From JALOLG01 sp963722415 (GTDB taxonomy: Bacteria > Actinomycetota > Acidimicrobiia > Acidimicrobiales > Ilumatobacteraceae), in assembly GCA_963722415.1 (NCBI GenBank), contig CAVRNI010000057.1, positions 62,001-126,000 on the forward strand: DNA of 64,000 bases, in the 5' to 3' direction. The notes below the pieces were generated by a model that was given only the letters and a program-made list of their open reading frames with translations, did not search any database and was not told the DNA's origin. A program made the position numbers and the translations under genes. Positions within the stretch are counted from its first letter, which is position 1. Every line of letters starts with the position of its first letter. This document shows positions 9,338-18,230 of the stretch, in pieces.

Positions 9338-9889
9338 TCAGGGTTGGCGGCCGAGGAAGGCGAGGAAGCGGGTCTGCTCGTCGGCGTCGTCGGCGACCTC
9401 CACGACCGGGCCGCACGCGCCCGACTGTCGGAGGTTGTCGCCGAGCGAGCGGCTCACCTCGAACGCTCGGCTGACCTCGTCGGGCGGCATCGCCTCGTGG
9501 CTCGTCAGGCCGGCCGCCCGGGCGAGGTCCCAGCGATGGACGAGCAGGTCGAAGCACGCGAACTGATCGATCGTCTTCTCGAACGACGTGCGGCCGAAGA
9601 AGCCGTCGTACTCGAGCCCGGCGCGTTCGGGGTCCTCGAGCACCTCCTGCACGTGATCCCGGGTCGCGGCCCACCTGGCTGCGGTGTCGGCGTCCGGCCG
9701 CGGCGGATCGGACGCCAGCCCGACGCGCTCGAGCATGCCGGTCTCGCTGTCGATCACGTGCTCCACGACATCCCGTGCGGACCATCCCTCACACGGTGAG
9801 AGGTCCTCCCACCGGTCGGGCGGGATGGCCTCGACGGTGTCGGTGAAGGCGGCCGCGAGGCGGCGGTAATGGTCGGCGATCGAGCTCAT
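9338..9889 (-). CDS. DinB-like metal-binding protein (TIGR03086 / maleylpyruvate isomerase-like family)
   Basis: A 183-residue protein with the features of the actinobacterial DinB_2/mycothiol-dependent isomerase group: DLSPCEGWSARDVVEHVID near residue 30 supplies the first metal-binding His, and CFDLLVHRWDLARAAGL near 112 supplies the second (LVHRWD). Proteins of this fold bind a divalent metal in a four-helix bundle; many are mycothiol-linked, but the reaction of this subfamily is unknown. The gene is convergent with the Liv operon across the palindromic element. The GNAT gene lies upstream on the same strand, 67 bases away. Confidence 0.78.
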   Translation of the reverse strand: MSSIADHYRRLAAAFTDTVEAIPPDRWEDLSPCEGWSARDVVEHVIDSETGMLERVGLASDPPRPDADTAARWAATRDHVQEVLEDPERAGLEYDGFFGRTSFEKTIDQFACFDLLVHRWDLARAAGLTSHEAMPPDEVSRAFEVSRSLGDNLRQSGACGPVVEVADDADEQTRFLAFLGRQP

Positions 9890-9956
9890 GGAGTGATCCT
9901 CGCACGAGACGCCGATGTCGATGACAAGCTGTCGTCCACGAACGTCACACCGCCCG

Positions 9957-10379
9957 TCAGTGAGTCGTGAACCGCCACGTGAGCGTCACCGACGGCTCGG
10001 GCGGCTCGGCTCCGGTCGACCGGTAGGTCGCCAGCGCGGCGACGTTGTCGTGATCCGTGCCGACCCACATGCCGTAACAGCCGGCGTCGACCGCGATCTC
10101 GGCGAGCGCGCTGACGAGCGCCTTTGCGATGCCCCGCCGTCGGAACGGCTCGTCGACCGCGAGCTCGTACAGGAACATCTCGGTGCCCTTGTCGGGATGC
10201 GTGGTCTCGACGCCGCTCACGAAACCGGCGACCGTCTCGTCGACGTAGGCGATCAGGAGGTGATGGCCGGGCTCGGCGAGGAACTTCGACGTCCACCCGC
10301 GATCGGGTGGTGCGTCGAACAGCACCGCGGCGTCGAGCACGAGCTGCTCGTCGCCCGGTCGGATGCGGACGATCCTCAT
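9957..10379 (-). CDS. GNAT acetyltransferase, AAC(3)-I-like
   Basis: A 140-residue GNAT protein. The acetyl-CoA-binding motif A is LAVDEPFRRRGIAKALVSAL near residues 75-94 (the Q/RxxGxA pattern), preceded by HLLIAYVDETVAGFVSG and TEMFLYELAVD and followed by GCYGMWVGTDHDNVAALATY. The arrangement resembles the AAC(3)-I aminoglycoside acetyltransferase family, but chromosomal members often have other substrates, so no resistance role is claimed. ATG 10379 has TACCGT six bases upstream on the minus strand (complement of 10386-10391), consistent with leaderless transcription. It is divergent from the VOC gene at 10442, and both promoters share about 60 bases. Confidence 0.82.
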   Translation of the reverse strand: MRIVRIRPGDEQLVLDAAVLFDAPPDRGWTSKFLAEPGHHLLIAYVDETVAGFVSGVETTHPDKGTEMFLYELAVDEPFRRRGIAKALVSALAEIAVDAGCYGMWVGTDHDNVAALATYRSTGAEPPEPSVTLTWRFTTH

Positions 10380-10441
10380 CGCGTCACGGTACGACGCCGA
10401 TCCGCCACCCCGTGACGAGGTTTGCCGCGTACCATCCGGCC

Positions 10442-10810
10442 ATGCTCGCCCACCTCGCAATCCAGTGCGCTGACGTCGCCGCCAGCGCCGCGTTCTACGA
10501 CACCGTGTTCGCCCCGCTCGGTGCCGGCCGCGTCATGGAGTACGAAGAGAACATCGGCTACGGCGTCGGCCGCCCGACGTTCTGGATCGGCCCGCTGACC
10601 ACCGGCGAACCGAACCGCGAGATCCACATCGCGTTCGCGGCCACCGATCGGGCGTCGGTGCGCGCGTTCTTCGACGCCGCGATCGCCGGCGGCGCGGAGC
10701 CGCTGCACGAGCCGCGGGTGTGGCCCGAGTACCACCCGACGTACTACGGCGCCTTCGTGCGCGACCCCGACGGCAACAACGTCGAAGCCGTCTGCCACGC
10801 CCCGGAGTAG
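10442..10810 (+). CDS. VOC-family (glyoxalase/dioxygenase fold) protein
   Basis: A 122-residue single-domain VOC protein. It opens LAHLAIQCADVAASAAFYDT (the first beta-alpha-beta unit, with His4 as a possible metal ligand) and ends AFVRDPDGNNVEAVCH, the signature with the C-terminal Glu ligand. The family includes glyoxalase I, extradiol dioxygenases and fosfomycin-resistance enzymes; this short lactoylglutathione-lyase-like type has no assigned reaction. ATG 10442 is preceded six bases upstream by TACCAT (10430-10435), a leaderless-type -10 box. Confidence 0.85.
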   Translation: MLAHLAIQCADVAASAAFYDTVFAPLGAGRVMEYEENIGYGVGRPTFWIGPLTTGEPNREIHIAFAATDRASVRAFFDAAIAGGAEPLHEPRVWPEYHPTYYGAFVRDPDGNNVEAVCHAPE

Positions 10811-10814
10811 GCCG

Positions 10815-12130
10815 TCAGTAGTAGGGCAGGTAGGCGTCGAGCTCCCACGCCGCGATCGACTCGGGGTCCCACGTCTCACCGGCGGCTTCCCAGCGGCCGA
10901 GCTCGTAGCGGCGCAACGCGAGGTGCGCCCGCGCCACCTCCGATCCCATCGCCTCGACCATCGCCGTGTCGGCTTCGAGCGGCGTCGAGCGCCTCGGCGA
11001 GCGTGTGCGGTGTGTGGCGGTCGGTGTTCGGCTCGTTGTCTCCATCGCCGGCCTGGGGTTCCGGGCAGGCGGCCTCTCCGGCGACACCGAGGAGGGCGGC
11101 ATTCAACATCGCCGCCCCGGCGAGGTAGGGGTTGGCCGTGCCGCACGGCATCCGGTTCTCGATCCGGGTCGCAGCACCCCGTTCACCCGGCACCCGGTAC
11201 GTGCTGCTCCGGTTGTCGAGGCCCCAGTTCGCCCAATACCCGGCGATCAGACCTGGTTGCAGGCGCTTGTAGCTGTTGACCAGCGGCGCCGACCATCCTG
11301 CGATGGAATCGTGGTGCTCGATCAGTCCGGCGATGCTGTGACGGGCCAGGTCGCTCAGACCGTGCCGATCCGACGTGTCGAAGTAGGCGTTCGGACCGCC
11401 ACCGATCGGCGTCATCGAGAGGTTCACGTGGAGTCCGCTGCCCACGATCGTCGCATCGGGCCGTCCCATGAAGCTGGCCCGGTACCCGCGCCCGTCGGCG
11501 ACCTCACGGACCATCTCACGGCACACGAACGCGCGGTCGGTGGCGTCGAGGGCCGGGCCGTAGCGCAGGTTGATCTCCATCTGACCGGGGCTGAACTCCG
11601 CCATCACCCCCTCGAGGCCGAGGTCCATCGCCTCGACGAGGTCGTAGTAGGTGATCAGCAGGCCGGTCGGATCGCTGAACGGCCCGGTGCCGTACACGCG
11701 GTGCGCGGGCCCGCTCGCCGGCCGCCACCCGCCCGGCGCGTCGGCATCGGCCGTGAAGACGTAGAACTCGAGCTCGTAGCCGAGGTGCGGCTCGTAGCCG
11801 ATCGCACGCCACGCGTCGACGGCGCGGACGAGCGCGTTCCGCGGGCAGATCTCGACCGGCGACTCACCGAACGTGAGCGACGCCACGGCGACATCGGTGT
11901 CGGCTTCCCAACCCGGACGGCGGGTCGCCGGGATCGCGGTGGCGTTCATGTCGGGGTACCCGACGTCGCCGCTGTACCCCTCGACGGGTTGGATCGACGC
12001 CGTCGATGCCCATCACCAGGGTGGTGATGGCGTGGTGGGTGTGCTCGTCGATCCGGTGCTCCGGGATGTACCTCCCGTGCGAGAGGCCGTTCAGGTCGCA
12101 CCACAACGTCCGCACACGCCGATTCCCCAT
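10815..12130 (-). CDS. Glutamine synthetase family ligase (gamma-glutamyl-amine ligase-like; two frameshifts)
   Basis: ATG 12130 begins MGNRRVRTLWCDLNGLSHGR, the N-terminal beta-grasp region of the GS family. A frameshift near 11990 leads to the main frame, which contains LGYELEFYVF (catalytic Glu region), GVMAEFSPGQMEINLRYGPA, ATIVGSGLHVNLSM and IENRMPCGTANPYLAGAAML. A second frameshift near 10976 restores the tail LEADTAMVEAMGSE to TGA at 10815. The divergent N-terminus is like PuuA and related enzymes that ligate glutamate to amines, not GlnA. Next upstream on the same strand, beyond the palindrome at 12165, is an operon starting with a gamma-glutamyl hydrolase, fitting a gamma-glutamylation route. 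The substrate amine is unknown. Confidence 0.78.
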
Positions 12131-12164
12131 GCGCGCACGGTATATCAACCTCCCCCCATCCGTT

Positions 12165-12207
12165 CTGTCTGCGTCAGATGCCGCCTCCGGCAATCTGAAG
12201 CAGACAG
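12165..12207. repeat. 43-bp palindromic element, copy 2
   Basis: CTGTCTGCGTCAGAT, a 13-base loop, then ATCTGAAGCAGACAG; the left arm has one mismatch to the consensus (CGTC for CTTC). It lies between the end of the dioxygenase-like gene (12239) and the start of the glutamine-synthetase-like gene (12130), both on the minus strand, so it may partly terminate the upstream operon. Confidence 0.75.
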
Positions 12208-12238
12208 GTCCGGGGGGTGGGTCCGGTGCGGGGTGTGG

Positions 12239-13271
12239 TCAGAGGGGGTGGACCGCGCCGTTGGTCACGACGGGGTCGCCGTCGAGGGTGATCGTGCAGT
12301 GGCGCATCGGGAGGTCGAAGTGGCCGACGGCGAAACGGCCGGCGACCTCGTTGGCGCCCGTGGAGTACAGGAAGTTCCCTGCGAAGGCGCGCAACTCGGT
12401 GCCGTTCGTGTCGGACTTGTCGTACATCGCCAAGCGATTCCCATCGGCACGCCTCGTTGAGTCCCCAACCGACGTGGCTGACGGCGTAGGCGTCGGCTTC
12501 GCCCCACGCCGCGAGGTACGACTCGAACAACTCGGCGTCGAACCCGTCGCCCTCGATCGACTCGATGCGATCGGCGACGACCGTGCAGCGGATCGGCGTG
12601 CGGACGTACTCCTTGAACGTCAGGTTGACGTCGCCCGGTGCGAGCACGAGCGTGCCGTTCACGGAGCCCGCCGCCGGGAACGCGAGCACCAGCCCGCCGG
12701 GCCAGTGGGCGATGTCGCCCCGATCGGTGACGGTGCCGTCGGAACCGGCGCACACCGCGCCCGCCAGCGAGATCGTCAGGTCGGTACCGGCAGGCGACGT
12801 GACGCGCATCGTGCTCGCCGCGCGGAGGCGGGCGAGGTGGGTTCGCACACGGTCGGCGAGGCCCTTGTCGGATGCGACGCGCGCGAACACCTCGGGGTGC
12901 TCGTTCGAGATCATCAACACGCGTGCACCGTCGGCGAGGATCGTCCCCAACTCCGGCGCGTGGAGCAGCCCTTCGACCGTGCAGTCGACGACGAAATCGG
13001 CACTCGCACATGCCGCGATCGCAGAACGGTGGCCGGCCACCGCGTGCGAGGCGCCCGTCGACCGCACTGGAACCGGCGAGCTCGCCGCCGGTGTCGGGAC
13101 CTCGACCACCGCCGGCTGGGCGCCGAGTTGGGTCAACGCAGCGACCGCCGTGTCGACGAGCTCTCGCCGGCTCGCACGTTCGCACAGCACGACCGCGACC
13201 TCGCCGGGCGTGACCGCGCACGCCGCGAACTGTTCGGCGAACGTCGCCACGAGTTGCATGTCGGGCATCAT
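12239..13271 (-). CDS. 2,5-dihydroxypyridine 5,6-dioxygenase (NicX)/aminopeptidase-T-like protein (one frameshift)
   Basis: ATG 13271 overlaps the stop of the acyl-CoA dehydrogenase gene (ATGA). The first frame (about 280 residues) includes ADFVVDCTVEGLLHAPE, ARVLMISNEHPEVF and HVGWGLNEACRW, and breaks near 12432. The continuation is MAMYDKSDTNGTELRAFAGN, STGANEVAGRFAVGHFDLPM and ITLDGDPVVTNGAVHP. The H-x-D in GHFDLP and the conserved HVGWGLN resemble the metal-site regions I recall from NicX, which opens the pyridine ring of 2,5-dihydroxypyridine; the same fold includes M29 aminopeptidases, so peptidase or unknown activity remains possible. Operon context (acyl-CoA dehydrogenase, gamma-glutamyl hydrolase) favours a catabolic role. 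Confidence 0.62.
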
Positions 13272-14432
13272 GCGGGTGGCCCTTCGCCGACGAGGCCGAA
13301 CCCACCGAGACGTTCGAGGCACACCTCGACGCTCCACGGCAGCATCGTGGCGCCGCACCGCGCGTCGCGGTAGAGCCGTTCGAGCGGCTCCGGTTTCAAG
13401 AGCGCCCGGCCGCCACCGACGCGCAGCGCCAACGACGCCATCTCGGCCGCGCCGTCCATCACCGTGACCACCGCGGCCCATGCCCGTCGAAGGTGGTCCG
13501 GCGAGGGATCGACCCCGGCCTCGTCGGCGGCCGCGTGTTGCACGGCCCGTGCCTGCTCGTACCGCAGCTGCAGCTCGGCCCACCCCTGCTGTTTGATCGG
13601 ATGGCCGGCGCGACCCGAGCGCAGGAGGTACGCCTGCGTCTCGTCGAGCACTCCACGCTGCAAGCCGAGATACGTGAACGACAACGTCATGAAGAAGTGC
13701 GGCCAGCGCGTCGCCGCCTGGTCGAAGCCGCCGGGCGGCAGCCATTCGTGTTCGAGAGGGACGAAGACCCGGTCGAACTCCAACGTGCGGCTCAGCGTGG
13801 CCCGCATGCCGAGCGGATCCCACTCCCCCACGATGCTCAACCCATCGCTGCCGGCCGGCACACCGAGGAACCTGACGCGCTCGTCGCCGGGCACCCTGGC
13901 GACGATGTTGTGGATGTTCGCCGCCTCCGACAGCGAGGCGAAGATCTTGCGCCCGGTGACGAGGTAGCCGCCGTCCACCGGTTCGGCCCGGGTCGCGATG
14001 CCCTCCGTCGCGCCGGGTGCGTTGCCCTCGCTGAACGGCTGGGCGTGGAGCGTCCCGCGCATCGACGACGCCCTCGTACAACAACCGCCGGCGGGCGTCG
14101 AGCGCGGCGCGCTCCTCGGCGGTCCACGTCAGGTCGTCGGCGATCTGACCGGCGAGCAGCATCGTCACGCAGTGCATGTTGAAGGCGAGCGCGGTCGCGG
14201 GCGCGTGACGACCGAGCTCGTTGCTCACCCGGCAGTAGTCGGCGAAGCTCGCCCCGAGACCACCCCATGCGGCCGGGACGCACAAGGCGAGGAAACCGGC
14301 CTCACGGAGGTCGGCGAAGTCGTCGTAGGGGAAGCTCGCCTCGCGGTCGTGACGTTCGGCTCGCTTGGCGAACACGGCGCCGAGCTCGGCGGCCGTGGCG
14401 ACGAGCGCCCGGCGGTCGGCCGCGCCACTCAA
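13268..14432 (-). CDS. Acyl-CoA dehydrogenase family flavoprotein (one frameshift)
   Basis: ATG 14432 overlaps the stop of the gamma-glutamyl hydrolase gene (ATGA). The N-terminal helical domain reads FPYDDFADLREAGFLALCVP and GRHAPATALAFNMH. A frameshift near 14065 leads to the flavin-binding middle domain (LHAQPFSEGNAPGAT, GRKIFASLSEAANIHNIV, WDPLGMRATLSRTLEFD) and the C-terminal helical bundle, ending EVCLERLGGFGLVGEGPP. It matches the medium-chain ACAD fold in length (about 388 residues). It would oxidise an acyl-CoA or another substrate with FAD; the substrate is not evident. It sits second in the operon 15160 to 12239. Confidence 0.8.
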
Positions 14433-15160
14433 CGGATCATCTCGTGGACGAAGTGATCGAACAGCACATGGTCACCCTCGCCGTTGATCTTCTCCGGATG
14501 CCACTGCACCGCGAGGACACGGCGGGACCGATCGTCGGGCTCGATCGCCTCGACGACCCCGTCGGGTGCCCAGGCCACAGCGCGGAAGCCGGGCGCCAGG
14601 CGGTCGATCGCCTGGTGGTGGATCGAGTTCACGACGCGTTCGAGCGTGCCGCCGTAGGCCTTCGCGAGGCGGCTGTCGGCGTCGACCACGATCGGATGGC
14701 GCAGGCCCATCACCTCGCTCGGCACGTCACTGATCGGCGGGTGCGTCGTACCCGGCGCGGTCATGTCCTGGTGCAGGGTGCCGCCCATGGCGACGTTGAG
14801 CACCTGGCAGCCGCGGCAGATCGCGAACAGCGGGATGTCGAGCTCGAGCGCCGCCCTCGCGAACCCCTGGTCGCTGGAGTCGGCACTCGTCGACACACCT
14901 TTGTTGACACCGAGATCGTCCTGCCCGTAGACGGACGGGTCGACATCGTCGCCACCAACGAGGATCAACCCGTCGAACCCCTCGAGCACCCGCTCCGCGT
15001 CAGCGGGATCATGGTGCGGCAGGAGCACCGGCAACCCGCCGGCGTCGATCACCGACTGCGGGTACTCGGCGCCGAGCGTGTACAGGTCGGTGCGCTCGTC
15101 GAGGAAGGTGGGCATCGTCCGCCGCCACGTCGTCATCGCGATCCGCGGCTTGCTCGCCAT
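14429..15160 (-). CDS. Gamma-glutamyl-gamma-aminobutyrate hydrolase family (class I GATase, PuuD-like)
   Basis: A 243-residue protein. The nucleophile Cys lies in FAICRGCQVLNVAMGG near residue 112, preceded by the oxyanion-loop sequence LILVGGDDVDP, and the catalytic His-Glu pair is in VQWHPEK near 222. This is the arrangement of PuuD, which cleaves gamma-glutamyl amides after amine oxidation. ATG 15160 has TACGCT (complement of 15167-15172) six bases upstream, the leaderless -10 spacing, and the operator at 15185-15200 lies where a -35 box would be. It leads an overlapping operon with the acyl-CoA dehydrogenase and the dihydroxypyridine-dioxygenase-like protein, with a GS-like ligase further downstream. 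Together these suggest gamma-glutamylation of an amine. Confidence 0.86.
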   Translation of the reverse strand: MASKPRIAMTTWRRTMPTFLDERTDLYTLGAEYPQSVIDAGGLPVLLPHHDPADAERVLEGFDGLILVGGDDVDPSVYGQDDLGVNKGVSTSADSSDQGFARAALELDIPLFAICRGCQVLNVAMGGTLHQDMTAPGTTHPPISDVPSEVMGLRHPIVVDADSRLAKAYGGTLERVVNSIHHQAIDRLAPGFRAVAWAPDGVVEAIEPDDRSRRVLAVQWHPEKINGEGDHVLFDHFVHEMIR

Positions 15161-15184
15161 GCGGTCAGCGTACTGCGGGACCTT

Positions 15185-15200
15185 CGTTCGGCCCCGAACG
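15185..15200. promoter_or_regulatory. 16-bp operator-like inverted repeat, site 3 (upstream of gamma-glutamyl hydrolase operon)
   Basis: CGTTCGGCCCCGAACG is a perfect 7-2-7 inverted repeat. It lies 12 bases upstream of the -10-like TACGCT of the minus-strand operon starting at 15160. The arms match the other three sites (3076, 4493, 28530), but the centre is CC, not TA. Confidence 0.5.
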
Positions 15201-15345
15201 AGTGTCGTCGATCGACCAGGTCGAACGGTTCAGCCAAACACGGTCGGAAAGATTTCTGCGTTGCTGTCGATTACTTCGCAGTCGGTTCGTTGTCTGAGTA
15301 GGCAAGCCCACCGCGGGCTCGCATGGAGCGAAAGCGAGCACAGCC

Positions 15346-15817
15346 ATGAACGTCACCACCGCACTCACCACCAGCCACACCTCGCACCGTCACCTACCGC
15401 TGCACACCATCACGCTTGTCAGTGCTGCGAGTCGGCGCCCTCGCCGGCGTCGCCGCCGCGGTCGCGACGGAGCTCGTCGCCGCCGTCGCCCGCGCCAGCG
15501 ACGTTTCGATGGAAGCCGGCGGTTTCGGCGCTGATACGTCCGAGCCCATCCCGGTCTTCGGCTTTGCGTTCTCGACGCTGCTCTGGACGGCCGTCGGGAT
15601 CGTGATGGCTGTTGCCATGACCCGTTGGGCGAAGCGCCCGGCACACACGTTCACGGTCACCGCGGTGATCCTCACCGCCGTTTCGCTCGTCCCGCCCGCA
15701 CTGGCCGGGTCCACGACCACGGGAACCAAGCTCGTCCTCGCGTTGACCCACGTCGTCGCCGCCGCCATCGTCATCCCCGCACTCCGCCGCGAGCTCGCCA
15801 AGTGGGAAACCCGCTGA
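15346..15817 (+). CDS. Small four-helix membrane protein, DUF6069-like (probable frameshift at N-terminus)
   Basis: The body, from about 15416, contains VLRVGALAGVAAAVATELVA, VFGFAFSTLLWTAVGIVMAV, a third hydrophobic stretch FTVTAVILTAVSLVPPALAG, and VLALTHVVAAAIVIPALRR: four transmembrane helices, the pattern of DUF6069 proteins of actinobacteria. The only good upstream start, ATG 15346 (MNVTTALTTSHTSHRH), is in another frame; the total span is one base over a multiple of three, so a single extra base near 15415 would join them. Otherwise a TTG at 15416 would start it. Function unknown. The 186 bases upstream hold the operator at 15185 and a small GC hairpin near 15302-15321, nothing else. 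Confidence 0.65.
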
Positions 15818-15840
15818 CGCGAGTGCGCGATCTCGAACCG

Positions 15841-16413
15841 TCAGGGCGCCCGACCCGCGAACGTCGCGAACGTCGGTGCGCCCGGTTCGAGGTCGACGCG
15901 CGCGGCGCGTGCGCAGAAGCTGATCGCGTGGTACCAGCCCGTGAGCATGAAGAGGTCGAGCAGCTGGGCGTCGGACAGTGCGGCGCCCAGCCGCGCGAAC
16001 AGGTCGTCGTCGATGTCGCTCGTGTCGTGGAGACTGTCGACTGCCTCGATCAGGAGGCGCTCGGTGGGATCGGCCCAACAGTCGTCCGCCGGTGTGCCCG
16101 ACGTGAGTGACCGGACCTGTTCCTCCGAGAGCCCGACGGCATCGGCGAAGAACGCGACATGAACGCCCCACTCGTACTCGCATCCACAGCGCGCGGTGAC
16201 GCGATCGATCACGATCTCGCGCTGACGCTTGCTGAGGCTGAGCGTGCGGCCGAGCTCGTAGCCACCCCATCCGCTCATCGCCGTCGTCATCGCCATGTTG
16301 TGAGCGAACGTGCGGAACAGGCCGATCGGATCGACGCCGGGTGGCATCATCCGGGTGAGCTGCTCGTGCACGTCGGCTTCGTACGGTGGAGTGAGCGGTT
16401 CGATGCGTGCCAC
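15841..16413 (-). CDS. Carboxymuconolactone decarboxylase/AhpD-like protein
   Basis: A 190-residue all-helical protein. GTG 16413 is preceded by GGAGGAAGAC, an excellent ribosome site. The core reads LSKRQREIVIDRVTARCGCE, then EWGVHVAFFADAVGLSEEQV, the CMD/AhpD signature with Cys and His, but as CGCEYEWGVH where peroxidatic AhpD has CxxC, so it is more like the gamma-carboxymuconolactone-decarboxylase-type proteins of unknown substrate. A diverged duplicate of its first 62 codons lies at 17978-18175. The upstream sequence (to 16431) is the end of a ceramidase-like gene. Confidence 0.82.
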   Translation of the reverse strand: MARIEPLTPPYEADVHEQLTRMMPPGVDPIGLFRTFAHNMAMTTAMSGWGGYELGRTLSLSKRQREIVIDRVTARCGCEYEWGVHVAFFADAVGLSEEQVRSLTSGTPADDCWADPTERLLIEAVDSLHDTSDIDDDLFARLGAALSDAQLLDLFMLTGWYHAISFCARAARVDLEPGAPTFATFAGRAP

Positions 16414-16430
16414 GTCTTCCTCCGTTTGTC

Positions 16431-17984
16431 TCACCCGCGCCGCACGGCTGAACGAGGGTCGTCGCTCAGCCCGGGCGGCGTGTAACCCATCCACCAGCCG
16501 GGGAAGTCCGGGTTGACGGTCGCCGGGTCGGTGTCGCCGGTCAATGCACCCACCGCAGCGAGGATGTCGGCCTCGATGTCCCAGCCGACGGAGTTCGTCT
16601 CCTCGTAATGGTCGTTGGCTTCGCCGAGGGCCTGCCCGTACTTGCAGCTGGCCGCGATCGCCTCGGCCGCCGGGCCGTAGGCCGCCAGCAACGACGGGTC
16701 CTCGGTGACGGCCTTGCACGTCGCCCCGGCGACCGCGTCGGGGAACTCGATGAGCTCCGCGGCGTGGAGGGCGGCGCAGGTGCCGGGTCCGACTAGGTCG
16801 TCGGCCACGCACATGACGCGGTAGTCGGCCAACGGAACCACGTAGCCCATCTCGTCGTTGCCAAGGCCGACGATCCAGCGGTACCGATCATGCATGCGGT
16901 TCTTGACGTATCCGACCGTCTTGTACTCGGCGCCGGAACAACGTTGCAGCGCCGGATCGTCGAGATGCCACGTCGCGGGCGAATCGAGGTACCCGGCGGG
17001 GAGACCGATCGTCGACTCGGCGCCGATCTCGGCTGGAATGAACATCGCACCAACGGGCCCGATGCGGAGGTAGGCGGCCTGCGATCTGGTGTGATCGCCG
17101 GCACGGATCGCAACGAGCAGATCGTCGGGAACGGTGCCGAAGTCGTCGGACACGCACGTGCTGTCGTCCTTGGGTCCGGTCGCAGGACACGTGTACAGCA
17201 CCGCTGGGGTGTGACCGAGCGACGTGAGTCCGTCGTCGCCGGGGACGAGCAGCAGGCGGAACCCGATGTTCGACATCCGCGTGTAGAACGTCGCCACGTC
17301 GTAGTCGATCTTCGGTTTCATCACCGGTTTCGCCCGATCCAACGCGCCGAGCGCGGCCGTCGCCAGCTCGCGGCCGATGAGGTACGTGCGCCGGAAGTTG
17401 CGCTGCTCGAAATCGGCCGCGCCGAGCGGGGGTTGTGCACCGTCCGGGGGGATCAGGCCGAGCCCCAGCGGCGCGGAATCGTCGACCTCCCAGACGTTGG
17501 CGCCCAACAGGTGTGATCAGGTCACCGATGGCGCCGTTGAAGTACAGCGCCTCGCCGCCGAGCTCGTCTTCGATGATCCGGGTGGCCCAGCCCGGGAAGT
17601 CAGCCGTGAAGTAGCGGTCCTCGAACGTGCACGGCGTCAACCCGATCTGCGCGCACTCGTCGGCGATGGCGTCGGTCGGCGGCTCCCAGAACAACGTCGT
17701 CTCCGGGTGGTTGCCCCAGAACAGCAGCGTCGCGACCGTGCGACCGTTGGTCGCCGTCGCCCGCAGCACGCCCAGCGTGGGATCGAGCACCTGCGGATCG
17801 CGGGAGTCGCGCAGCCCGAAGTAGTGCTCGGTCTGGGCCACCTCCAGCCGGGCCGGCCGCATCCTGTGCAGCGCCTCGACGATCGCCGAGGCGGCCTGGT
17901 CGATCATCAGGTCGTACCACGCGTGGTTGACGTCGAAGGCGGTGTCAGGGCCGTGGTGGTTGTGGTCGGCGGAGATCGCGATCT
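16431..17984 (-). pseudogene. 5'-truncated neutral ceramidase-like hydrolase (also frameshifted)
   Basis: Reading on the minus strand, the gene begins abruptly inside a conserved region, SADHNHHGPDTAFDVNHAWY, where neutral ceramidases carry the HTHSGPGG metal site. It continues LFWGNHPETT, TADFPGWATRIIEDELGG and YFNGAIGDLITPVGANVWEV; the last segment is reached through a frameshift near 17515. The second part, about 350 residues, ends at TGA 16431 and includes GAMFIPAEIGAESTIGLP and the Cys-containing stretch RVMCVADDLVGPGTCAAL. The N-terminal region and start codon are absent; in their place lies the duplicated AhpD-like fragment, out of frame. The ceramidase-family assignment is from motif layout only. 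Confidence 0.55.
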
Positions 17985-18175
17985 CGAGCTGTGCTGAGCC
18001 TGAGCGTGCGGCCGAGCTCGCAGCCGCCCCATCCGTGCATCGCCGTGGTCATCGCCATGTTGCGAGCGAACGTTCGGAACAGACCGATCGGGTCGACGCC
18101 GGGTGGCATCACCCGGGTGAGCTGCTCGTGCACGTCGGCTTCGTACGGTCGAGTGAGCGGTTCGATGCGTGCCAT
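17978..18175 (-). pseudogene. Truncated duplicate of the AhpD-like gene (first 62 codons)
   Basis: ATG 18175 follows GAGGAACTC. The first 62 residues match the intact gene at 16413 at 55 positions (differences such as P9R, M22V, Y52C), through GRTLRLST. The next bases are homologous for a few positions (GATCTCG.GCTG on the plus strand) and then pass into the ceramidase-like sequence, in a different frame; the fragment frame stops at 17945. Divergence between the copies shows the duplication is old, not a recent assembly error. Confidence 0.75.
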
Positions 18176-18230
18176 GAGTTCCTCCACCTGGACCTGAAGC
18201 GGCCCTACGCGAACCCGACCCAACGAAGGT

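Noticed and set aside
9957..10379. Aminoglycoside resistance from the AAC(3)-I-like and APH-like genes (also 41488-42334)
   Set aside because: Both are common chromosomal families with many non-resistance members, and there is no mobile element or resistance context.
15301..15321. Small hairpin GCAAGCCC...GGGCTCGC before the DUF6069-like gene
   Set aside because: Only about five strong pairs and no context that distinguishes terminator, attenuator or chance, so it is not listed as a feature.
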